A stretch of DNA of 5,002 nucleotides, taken from Fimbriimonadales bacterium (lineage in GTDB: Bacteria; Armatimonadota; Fimbriimonadia; Fimbriimonadales; Fimbriimonadaceae). The position numbers and the translations under genes are program-made. This document shows, in pieces, positions 1 through 5,002 of this stretch. Where the stretch lies: contig JAPLCS010000011.1 in assembly GCA_026392145.1 (NCBI GenBank), positions 1 through 5,002 on the forward strand, in the 5' to 3' direction. The notes under the pieces are model-generated. The model ran no database searches. It had not been told where the DNA came from and worked only from the letters and a program-made list of their open reading frames with translations. Numbering within the stretch: position 1 is the first letter of the stretch; each line of letters starts with the position of its first letter.

Positions 1-485
1 ATGCCAACATCCGCAAGCAACTTGAGTTCTAACTTGACCTTAACCTTTTCACTCGGTCCACCTTTTTCAGCAAAGTTCGGCGCCTGGCGAACAGAGTTCA
101 CATAGTGCATGTTGCCATGACCACCTCGACCACCCTTGGCGATGATAAAGCTCATTCCATGCTTGGTGAAATCAACTAAAAGTTCACCGGTATCAGCATC
201 CGTTACAACCGTACCAACGGGAACGCGAATCGTAATATCTTTTGCGTCTTTACCGCGCTTATTACCGAGACCGTGAACACCGGAATCCGCTTCATAGTGG
301 TCCAGAAGCCTAAAATCATAGAGCGTACGACGACCACGATCGGCAAGAAGAATAACGTCTCCTCCACGACCTCCGTCGGCACCATTGGGACCACCACGCG
401 GAACGTGCTTTTCAGTGTGGAACGCTACCGCTCCAGATCCACCCCGACCAGAGGAGAAGGTGACAATCGCCTCGTCGAGAAACAT
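1..485 (-). CDS. obg: GTPase Obg (ObgE/CgtA), N-terminal part, cut by the window edge
   Basis: Obg is a ribosome-associated GTPase needed for late 50S subunit maturation and linked to stress and growth control. The visible 161 residues are almost exactly the glycine-rich Obg fold. They begin MFLDEAIVTFSSGRGGSG, followed by PRGGPNGADGGRGGDV (residues 29-44), IRVPVGTVV (86-94), AKGGRGGHGN (116-125) and ELKLLADVG (153-161). These Gly-rich segments form the polyproline-II bundle specific to this family. The next residues should be the P-loop (G-x-x-N-A-G-K-S), which lies just outside the window. The ATG at 485 is the only reasonable start: an in-frame TGA sits nine codons upstream, with no ATG, GTG or TTG between. 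An AAAAGG lies 12 nt before it. The gene starts 34 bp after the permease stop on the same strand, so it could be co-transcribed with the transporter. Family assignment is near certain; partial only because of the window. Confidence 0.97.
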   Translation of the reverse strand, partial: MFLDEAIVTFSSGRGGSGAVAFHTEKHVPRGGPNGADGGRGGDVILLADRGRRTLYDFRLLDHYEADSGVHGLGNKRGKDAKDITIRVPVGTVVTDADTGELLVDFTKHGMSFIIAKGGRGGHGNMHYVNSVRQAPNFAEKGGPSEKVKVKLELKLLADVG

Positions 486-497
486 ATAGTCAGTGTA

Positions 498-503
498 CCT
501 TTT
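498..503 (-). promoter_or_regulatory. Possible ribosome binding site of obg (AAAAGG)
   Basis: The minus strand reads AAAAGG, then 12 nt, then the ATG of obg. The spacing is longer than the usual 5-9 nt and the match to the anti-Shine-Dalgarno is partial, so initiation may be weak or helped by ribosomes finishing the permease 34 bp upstream. No terminator hairpin is visible in this 34-bp gap. Confidence 0.4.
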
Positions 504-519
504 ACAGGTTCAACGTGAT

Positions 520-1491
520 TTAAGCCGCCGCAAGCTTACTGGCTCGCCAGCGATCAATGGCAACGGCAGTAAGAATAATCACGCCAGTCAATATCTCTTG
601 AATCCAGTTAGGAATCGCCATTTGCGAACATCCAATACTTATCGTAGACATAATCAGCACGCCTAAGGCGGTACCAACCATACTTCCTTCACCACCCGAC
701 AAACTTGCGCCACCAATCACCACCGCCGCAATCATTTTTAGTTCATCACCTGCACCAGAAGTTGGGTCACCCAAGGTTGTGCGTGAGAAAGACATCAAAC
801 CAGCAAGCCCAAAGAAAAAGCCAGCAAGCGAATACACTCCGACCTTGACCGAGTTGACAGGAATTCCACAAAGTTTCGCAGCTGCCTCATTCGAACCAAC
901 CGCAACAACATTCCGTCCGAAGGTTGTGTAGTTAAGGGCTACCGCAAGAATAACAAGGAACACAATCCAAACCCACGCTCCAAGCGGGAATAACTGCCAC
1001 TTCTGAGATTTTGGCAATCCCGAAGCGAGATTGAACAAGAGAAGGTCAGGTTGAACAAACTTGTCCACAATCGAGACCGTTTTTTCGTGGGCAAAACCCT
1101 TCGCTAAACCTCGCAAGGCCAACATCGATCCTAGCGTGACAATAAATGGTCCCGCTTTAAGTCTTGAAACCAGCACACCATTCAGACAGCCAAAAATTAG
1201 ACCCGTTGAGAGACAAGCCAAGACCACAAGCGAAGGAGAACCAGTTTGGTTATAGACAAGGGCACCCGAAACCGAGGAAAGGGCAAGCACAGATCCAGCA
1301 CTTAAATCGATTCCGGCATTAATAATAACGTAGGTCATCCCTAAAGCGCCGATGCCGATAATGATGGACTGCCTCATCATCAGCTCAACAATATCAAAGG
1401 CTAAAAATGTATTTGGCTTAAGATAGGCAAAAATGGCATAGATTGCAATCCACGCGAACAAGACCCCTAGTATCGGGTGCTTTCTAATCAC
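520..1491 (-). CDS. RbsC-type sugar ABC transporter permease
   Basis: Inner-membrane permease of the BPD_transp_2 family (ribose/xylose/galactoside importers), forming the translocation path for the adjacent binding protein and ATPase. From the GTG at 1491 it is 323 residues, close to the family's usual 320 or so. Hydrophobic segments run through the protein, starting at about residues 7-24 and 41-58. Hallmarks are INAGIDLSAGSV (57-68), NGVLVSRLKAGPFIVTLGSM (104-123), the cytoplasmic GRNVVAVGSNEAAAKLCGIP loop (192-211) that contacts the ATPase, and a late IGGASLSGGEGSMVGT motif. Start choice: a GTG at 1500 is also in frame, but it sits on the AGGAG at 1504-1500. The GTG at 1491 lies 8 nt after that AGGAG and overlaps the ATPase stop as GTGA, so it is preferred. 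The gene appears intact although its ATPase partner is broken. Transported sugar unknown. Confidence 0.95.
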   Translation of the reverse strand: MIRKHPILGVLFAWIAIYAIFAYLKPNTFLAFDIVELMMRQSIIIGIGALGMTYVIINAGIDLSAGSVLALSSVSGALVYNQTGSPSLVVLACLSTGLIFGCLNGVLVSRLKAGPFIVTLGSMLALRGLAKGFAHEKTVSIVDKFVQPDLLLFNLASGLPKSQKWQLFPLGAWVWIVFLVILAVALNYTTFGRNVVAVGSNEAAAKLCGIPVNSVKVGVYSLAGFFFGLAGLMSFSRTTLGDPTSGAGDELKMIAAVVIGGASLSGGEGSMVGTALGVLIMSTISIGCSQMAIPNWIQEILTGVIILTAVAIDRWRASKLAAA

Positions 1492-1922
1492 GCAATACAC
1501 TCCTGCATAAGTTTATGCGCGTTGGTGGTTCTGGCATCAAATATTCCCATCAATTTGCCTCGGTTAAGCACTACAATTCTGTCACATACACCCAATAACT
1601 CGGGCAAGTAGGAACTTGTCATCAAAATCCCACACCCACGTTGAGCAGCAAAATCCATTTGCTGATAAAGAGTCGCCTTACTTGCAATATCAATCCCTCG
1701 AGTAGGTTCATCTAGTAGCATGAGATCCGAATCTGATTCAAGAAGACGAGCAAATGCGATTTTCTGTTGATTTCCACCGCTGAGCTCACGAATCTTTTGG
1801 CGACTATGTTTCGCCTTAACGCCAAGTTCGCTGATCCAATGATCGGCTTGAAATTCTGAGAGCTTTGGTGAGAATAGAAAGGTATTTCGACAAGCTAACG
1901 TTGCGTTTTCTGCAATGCTCAA
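1488..1922 (-). CDS. C-terminal half of an RbsA-type sugar ABC ATPase (second nucleotide-binding domain, incomplete)
   Basis: This frame carries the rear part of the second nucleotide-binding domain of a tandem RbsA-like ATPase. Counting from the TTG at 1922, it has the signature ELSGGNQQK (46-54), Walker B LMLLDEPTRGID (67-78) and the SSYLPELLG segment, where this domain family lacks the usual switch histidine. The same frame reads upstream of the TTG as RTGTGFVSEERKVDGLSVNL (from about 1979), which is conserved family sequence, so the TTG is inside the ancestral domain rather than a natural N-terminus. The frame is open back to a TGA at 2009-2007. The Walker A loop and the following helix are not encoded in this frame. 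The TTG overlaps the stop of the front half (TTGA), so reinitiation is conceivable, but no good Shine-Dalgarno precedes it. Its own TGA overlaps the permease start. Confidence 0.85.
   Translation of the reverse strand: MSIAENATLACRNTFLFSPKLSEFQADHWISELGVKAKHSRQKIRELSGGNQQKIAFARLLESDSDLMLLDEPTRGIDIASKATLYQQMDFAAQRGCGILMTSSYLPELLGVCDRIVVLNRGKLMGIFDARTTNAHKLMQECIA
1500..1504 (-). promoter_or_regulatory. Ribosome binding site (AGGAG) that sets the permease start
   Basis: The minus strand reads AGGAG-TGTATTGC-GTGA. The AGGAG is 8 nt before the GTG at 1491, ideal spacing. The GTG shares bases with the TGA that ends the ATPase frame, a typical translational-coupling arrangement. This argues against the GTG at 1500, whose first base is part of the AGGAG itself. 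Confidence 0.75.
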
Positions 1923-2806
1923 ATTAACAGATAAACCGTCAACTTTGCGCTCCTCACTAACAAATCCAGTCCCCGTGCGCCTGCAAGCCCCGCGATACCA
2001 ACAATCTCACCCCGATGAACGGTTAAATCTATATTGGATGGAATGCCTTTCTCACCGGTAAAGTTTTCCAATTTAAGTAACACCTCTCCAAGTTCGCGTT
2101 CGGAACGTGGAAACAGGTCATCCACCTTTCTCCCTACCATGTGCTGAATAATGTCAGCATCCTCAAACTCTGCCATGGCGCCTGTGGCAACGCAATCTCC
2201 ATCTCGAAGAATGACCACATCATCAGCCACAGCCCGAATTTCCTCAAGAAAGTGACTAATAAATAAGACCGTCTTGCCCTCATTCTTCAGCGTTTGAATA
2301 AGATCATAAAGCTTCACCTTGTCAACTTGATTCAAACTACTTGTCGGTTCATCAAGCAGAATGGTACGAGAGCCTCGAACTACCGCCCGAGCTATATCCG
2401 TAACTTGTCGTTCAGATACGGAAAGAGAAGAAGTCCTCGCGCCCGTGGGAATATTCCCAAATCCAAGACCAACTAAAATCTCAGCCGCTTGTTTTTCCAG
2501 CGTGCGTGGGCTAAAACGCCAACCTGACTTGACGCCAAGGAACATATTTTCCGCGACCGTCAAATGCGGACAGAGTGCCAATTCCTGATGGACCAGAGTG
2601 ACTGAACGCTGATCCTCATCTTTCCCAAAAGCGATCAAACCGCTGTCCGGAGTTTCTTCTCCTGCGATTAGCTTCATCAGCGTACTTTTACCGCTGCCGT
2701 TTTCACCTATGATAGCGGTAACTCGCCCAGGATTCGCGGTAAATGCCACTCCCGACAATGCGTGAGTGGCACCATATGACTTACTAAGGTTAGAAACTTG
2801 GACCAT
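1919..2806 (-). CDS. N-terminal half of an RbsA-type sugar ABC ATPase (complete first nucleotide-binding domain)
   Basis: Cytoplasmic ATPase subunit of a CUT2-class sugar importer. Domain 1 is complete: Walker A GENGSGKST (34-42), Q-loop VHQELAL (72-78), signature LSVSERQ (128-134), Walker B TILLDEPTSSL (148-158) and switch ISH with His185. The linker MVGRKVDDLFPR (223-234) is the family hallmark. Domain 2 begins at about 243 and stops matching the family after GIAGLAGA (270-277); the last 18 residues are out-of-frame sequence ending in TGA at 1919. Intact RbsA proteins are about 500 residues; this product is 295. Domain 1 is itself compact: about 9 residues shorter than E. coli RbsA between the SG turn and the Q-loop. 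The ATG at 2806 lies 17 bp after the binding-protein stop with no clear Shine-Dalgarno, consistent with coupling. A product with only one whole domain is unlikely to work as a normal RbsA. Confidence 0.92.
   Translation of the reverse strand: MVQVSNLSKSYGATHALSGVAFTANPGRVTAIIGENGSGKSTLMKLIAGEETPDSGLIAFGKDEDQRSVTLVHQELALCPHLTVAENMFLGVKSGWRFSPRTLEKQAAEILVGLGFGNIPTGARTSSLSVSERQVTDIARAVVRGSRTILLDEPTSSLNQVDKVKLYDLIQTLKNEGKTVLFISHFLEEIRAVADDVVILRDGDCVATGAMAEFEDADIIQHMVGRKVDDLFPRSERELGEVLLKLENFTGEKGIPSNIDLTVHRGEIVGIAGLAGARGLDLLVRSAKLTVYLLI
1965..1997 (-). other. Deletion/frame-change junction in the ATPase gene
   Basis: In the front frame, this stretch runs from IAGLAGA into unrelated residues RGLDLL. 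In the rear frame the same DNA runs from unrelated residues into RTGTG of the RTGTGFVSEER motif. The switch from one conserved frame to the other falls within about GCAGGCGCACGGGGA (minus strand, around 1972-1986). GGCGC would be a natural sequence for a GLAGAGR-coding stretch too, so a microhomology-mediated loss is possible but cannot be shown from one sequence. Confidence 0.6.
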
Positions 2807-2823
2807 CGAAACCGAAGCGCAAT

Positions 2824-3843
2824 CTAGTTCTTTGGCAACAACGCTTTGACTGAATCAGAGTCAATATTTGCTTTCGTTACAAAAACAGAACCCGAATTAA
2901 CTTTCGCTTCAAGTTTCTCACCTTTAATATGCTTAACCATATTGGTGACTCCCAGGTAGCCCATCTTAAACGGATCTTGGAGCATCAGTCCCTCAATATC
3001 TCCCTTCTTGACGGAATCAAGAAGTTCTTTCGAAGAATCAAATCCGACCAAGGTAACTTTCCCAAGAAGTTGAGCGGTTTGCAATGCTCTCATCATTCCA
3101 AAAGCAGTCGATTCATTAGGAGTAAAAATGCCTTTAATCGTCAAGCCATCGCCTGATTTGAATCGAGCAATCAGATTTTCACTGGCTGATTGAGCACTTT
3201 CCCGAGTAGCTCCACCATATTGTTCTGAGCTGACGACTTCCAAACCTTTTTCTTTGGCGGCATCAAGGAATCCTTGTTCTCTTGCCATAGTGCTCGCAGA
3301 TCCTTCCTGGTAACGAAGCAATACAACCTTTGCTTTCGCACCAACGGCCTTAGCCAACTGCTCACCACACTCTTTTCCAGCTTGATAGTTGTCTGTAGCA
3401 ATAAAACTCACCGGTTCAAGTCCTTTAAGACCACTATCCACAATCAGAACAGGAATACCAGCGTTCATTGCCTCCTTCGAAGGAGAAGTCAACGCGTTTT
3501 CATCAAGGGGTGCCAATACAATGCCATCAACTTTTTCGTTAGTAAAGTTCTCAACCACTTTCACCTGTTCGGCTCGGTCATCTTCCTTCAGTGCCGACTT
3601 CCAAAGCAGTTCGACATTATTTTCTTCTGCCGCCTTTCTAGCACCAGCCTCCATCGCCTTCCAGAATTCGTGAGTTGCCCCCTTAGGAATAAATGCAATT
3701 CTCAACTTCTTATCTGTTGATTGAGTTGCACCGGTTGATTTTGCGTCAACTGGTGCCGGAGTGGAAGAAGAGCCGCAACCCGAAATTATTGCAGCGGCAA
3801 AAACAGAAAGACATCCTAGTTGAATGCACCCTTTTTTCAGCAT
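2824..3843 (-). CDS. Sugar ABC transporter substrate-binding lipoprotein (RbsB-like, Peripla_BP_4)
   Basis: Extracytoplasmic binding protein that captures a sugar and delivers it to the permease. The 339-residue product starts MLKKGCIQLGCLSVF, a lipoprotein signal with the lipobox ISGC and lipidated Cys23, followed by a Ser/Thr/Pro-rich linker to about residue 45. The mature domain has the two-lobed RbsB pattern: LRIAFIPKGATHEFWKAM (47-64), VDGIVLAPLDENAL (105-118), GIPVLIVDSG (129-138), ATDNYQAG (149-156), an interlobe REQGF (188-192), FTPNESTAFG (240-249), VGFDSS (266-271) and QDPF (289-292). The positions match ribose/simple-sugar binding proteins, but the pocket residues do not identify the ligand. 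Length and ends look complete. It is the first transporter gene, 55 bp after the esterase stop and 17 bp before the ATPase. The Shine-Dalgarno before the ATG at 3843 is poor. Confidence 0.95.
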   Translation of the reverse strand: MLKKGCIQLGCLSVFAAAIISGCGSSSTPAPVDAKSTGATQSTDKKLRIAFIPKGATHEFWKAMEAGARKAAEENNVELLWKSALKEDDRAEQVKVVENFTNEKVDGIVLAPLDENALTSPSKEAMNAGIPVLIVDSGLKGLEPVSFIATDNYQAGKECGEQLAKAVGAKAKVVLLRYQEGSASTMAREQGFLDAAKEKGLEVVSSEQYGGATRESAQSASENLIARFKSGDGLTIKGIFTPNESTAFGMMRALQTAQLLGKVTLVGFDSSKELLDSVKKGDIEGLMLQDPFKMGYLGVTNMVKHIKGEKLEAKVNSGSVFVTKANIDSDSVKALLPKN

Positions 3844-3870
3844 AGGTGCACTTTACCAGGATGTCGTGTG

Positions 3871-3893
3871 AACTTCAATCTATACGAGAAGTT
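3871..3893. promoter_or_regulatory. 6-bp inverted repeat in the esterase/binding-protein spacer, possible operator
   Basis: AACTTC and GAAGTT form perfect 6-bp arms separated by 11 nt. On the minus strand the gap contains TATAGA (3884-3879), a -10-like hexamer that would leave about 35 nt to the binding-protein ATG. The hexamer 17 bp further upstream (AACCGG) is a poor -35. On the plus strand the repeat is followed by ATTTTTT, resembling a weak terminator, but no gene reads that way. A repressor site over an internal promoter is possible; chance is equally plausible for a 6-bp dyad. Confidence 0.25.
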
Positions 3894-3898
3894 ATTTT

Positions 3899-5002
3899 TT
3901 ACCGGTTGTTCGCTGTCACCAGTGGCCAAGTGTCAGTTCGGAATGGCATGGCAGGCAATTCATCCGAGTTCACCAAGTTCACACTGGGGCTATCTTGCCA
4001 CGCATAACGAATACCCACGATGGAACCTCTTGGTGATGAAAGAATCACCCTTCCATTTTCCATTTTGGCAACTGGAGAATGCCACTTCCTGTCAGCACCA
4101 GCAACCATAAATCCTTTTGGCGCCTCACCATCTTTTGTCTTCAATCCCTTAGCGTGGGAGTATTCAAGATAAGCCACCGAACCTACAACAGTTGTAGACT
4201 TGATTCTTGGGCCCTGAGTCTCAACTTGCTTCTTGTAATCATTCGCCAAAGCAAGTCGTGCAAGTCGCTCCCCTACATCCTTTTTATTTCGAGGATGAAT
4301 GTCAACAGGATTTCCAATATCAATGGTGGTGGCAGTACCACAATTCTTCTCCAAACCAAGTTGATCTTGAACATCCCGAAGCTCTGCCCAAGCAGAGTCC
4401 CCTTGTTCAGGATTCACAGCACCAAAGTTAGCAAGCTGAACGATATAGAAAGGGAAGTTAGGCTGATTAAATACATCTCTCCAGTTTTTGATCATTGACT
4501 GCATGAGAGGCTTGTACTGCACCGCACGCCCTGCATTAGATTCACCCTGATACCAAATAGCACCACGAATAGTGTAGGGAGCAAGCGGTAAGAGCATTCC
4601 GTTATAGAGAGTTCCGGGAGAATTCTGATCAGCACTAAGGAATGGTGGCTCCGGACGTGGACCAGCGTTAGCAAACACATGAACTTCACCCTGCTTGCGA
4701 CTCCAGCTCTTAGATATATCAAGATCTCCAAGTTTGAAATCACCAAGCGCCCCATAAAATCCACCACCACCACTGTGGTCGTGAATCTTTACAGCAATGA
4801 TATTTACTCCCGCTTTGAGGAGTCCAGATGGCAACTTATAGGAACGAGGCACGCCCCAGTAACCATTCACAGTCATATCCGTAGATCCCACCTTCACTCC
4901 ATTTACATAAGTGATATCAAGGTCATCAATCGGTCCCAAAGAGAGTTTCGAAAGCTGTGCGGCCTGACCTGCAGTGAGAGTTAAAGACTTCCTATAAAAG
5001 TA
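3899..5002 (-). CDS. Sialate O-acetylesterase-family (SASA, SGNH hydrolase) protein, C-terminal part, cut by the window edge
   Basis: Family members remove O-acetyl groups from sialic acids or from other acetylated sugars, usually outside the cytoplasm. 367 residues are visible and the frame is open to the right edge, so the true start is outside. Visible residues 1-95 or so are a galactose-binding-like jelly roll: FYRKSLTL, then LGPIDDLDITYVNGVKVG (22-39) and GVNIIAVKIHDHSGGGGFYG. After it comes the catalytic half: LYNGMLLPL, AIWYQGESNAG (148-158; the GESN block supplies the oxyanion Asn), WAELRDVQDQL, and DIHP (234-237) with the catalytic Asp/His pair. The nucleophile block (GQSNM-like) and any signal peptide should lie upstream. 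The C-terminal tail after about residue 270 is a small beta-rich domain, as in relatives. It lies 55 bp before the sugar-binding protein on the same strand, which suggests one sugar-scavenging unit. Substrate not determinable. Confidence 0.93.
   Translation of the reverse strand, partial: YFYRKSLTLTAGQAAQLSKLSLGPIDDLDITYVNGVKVGSTDMTVNGYWGVPRSYKLPSGLLKAGVNIIAVKIHDHSGGGGFYGALGDFKLGDLDISKSWSRKQGEVHVFANAGPRPEPPFLSADQNSPGTLYNGMLLPLAPYTIRGAIWYQGESNAGRAVQYKPLMQSMIKNWRDVFNQPNFPFYIVQLANFGAVNPEQGDSAWAELRDVQDQLGLEKNCGTATTIDIGNPVDIHPRNKKDVGERLARLALANDYKKQVETQGPRIKSTTVVGSVAYLEYSHAKGLKTKDGEAPKGFMVAGADRKWHSPVAKMENGRVILSSPRGSIVGIRYAWQDSPSVNLVNSDELPAMPFRTDTWPLVTANNR

Larger units (their letters stand above)
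1488..2806 (-). pseudogene. Disrupted RbsA-type tandem ATPase gene (both halves together)
   Basis: The two ATPase frames, 1919-2806 and 1488-1922, together correspond to one RbsA-like gene. Residues 1-277 of the front half match the family up to GIAGLAGA, the start of the degenerate Walker A of domain 2. Family sequence resumes in another frame at GFVSEER (1967-1947). A typical RbsA has about 36 more residues between these points: the rest of Walker A, the P-loop helix and two strands. The two frames differ so that the missing length must be 3n+1 bases. Restoring a single base would therefore fix the frame but not the missing residues. A net loss of roughly 95-115 bp is inferred. The intact permease and binding protein on either side suggest a recent event, or an assembly error. 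No insertion sequence is present at the junction. Confidence 0.7.

Noticed and set aside
203..397. A 64-codon minus-strand frame and an overlapping plus-strand frame (273-518) near the left end.
   Set aside because: Both are out-of-frame readings of obg, whose own frame gives a continuous match to the Obg fold from 485 to 3.
1965..1997. RGLDLL in the front frame as a genuine variant of the GRTELL Walker A helix.
   Set aside because: The same bases in the other frame give RTGTG of the RTGTGFVSEER motif, leading into GFVSEERKVDGLSVN, a longer and clearer family match; the resemblance is taken as chance.
3274..3720. A 148-codon open frame on the plus strand.
   Set aside because: It lies entirely antisense to the well-supported binding-protein gene, has no recognisable family pattern and no good ribosome binding site; it is a shadow of the coding strand.
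3871..3899. Rho-independent terminator on the plus strand (stem plus T run).
   Set aside because: The stem is only 6 bp with two G/C pairs and an 11-nt loop, and no plus-strand gene ends here.
4079..4498. A 139-codon open frame on the plus strand.
   Set aside because: It is antisense to the conserved catalytic half of the esterase, and its translation resembles no domain.
4492..4773. A 93-codon minus-strand open frame.
   Set aside because: It is a different frame of the esterase gene; the conserved GESN and jelly-roll motifs are in the other frame.
4937..4939. TTG as a possible start of the esterase.
   Set aside because: The same frame stays open to 5002 and encodes family sequence (FYRKSLTL) upstream of it, so this is an internal leucine codon.

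Overview
All five genes in this window lie on the minus strand and are transcribed from high to low coordinates. In that order they are: the 3' two thirds or so of a sialate O-acetylesterase-family SGNH esterase; a lipoprotein sugar-binding protein; an RbsA-type tandem ATPase that is broken in the middle; an RbsC-type permease; and the N-terminal 161 codons of the GTPase Obg. The gaps are small (55 bp, 17 bp, a 4-base overlap, 34 bp). There is no gene-free stretch over 300 bases and no RNA gene, CRISPR array or mobile element.

The base composition is moderate. Shine-Dalgarno signals are weak in front of several genes; the permease has the one clear one. The binding protein has a lipobox, and an acetylesterase of a type common in carbohydrate-degrading environmental bacteria sits next to the transporter. 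This suggests a free-living polysaccharide or sugar user, for example from the Planctomycetota/Verrucomicrobiota or Armatimonadota. That taxonomy is inference only; no marker here settles it.

Region by region: 3899-5002 encodes the inserted jelly-roll part and the C-terminal catalytic half of the esterase. 3844-3898 is a short spacer with a 6-bp dyad around a weak -10-like hexamer. 2824-3843, 1488-2806 and 520-1491 make up a CUT2-class (ribose/simple-sugar) ABC importer: binding protein, ATPase, permease. 1-485 is obg, running off the left edge just before its G domain. The likely logic is that the esterase removes O-acetyl groups from an extracytoplasmic sugar and the importer takes up the released sugar, but the substrate cannot be read from the sequence.

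The most notable observation is the ATPase. Its first nucleotide-binding domain is complete. In the second domain the reading frame jumps just after the degenerate Walker A, and about 30-37 expected residues are absent. The remainder continues in another frame with intact LSGGNQQK and Walker B motifs. Either the gene is decaying, or it is a split gene with a TTGA stop/start overlap, or the assembly is wrong at this point. No convincing novel system was seen.
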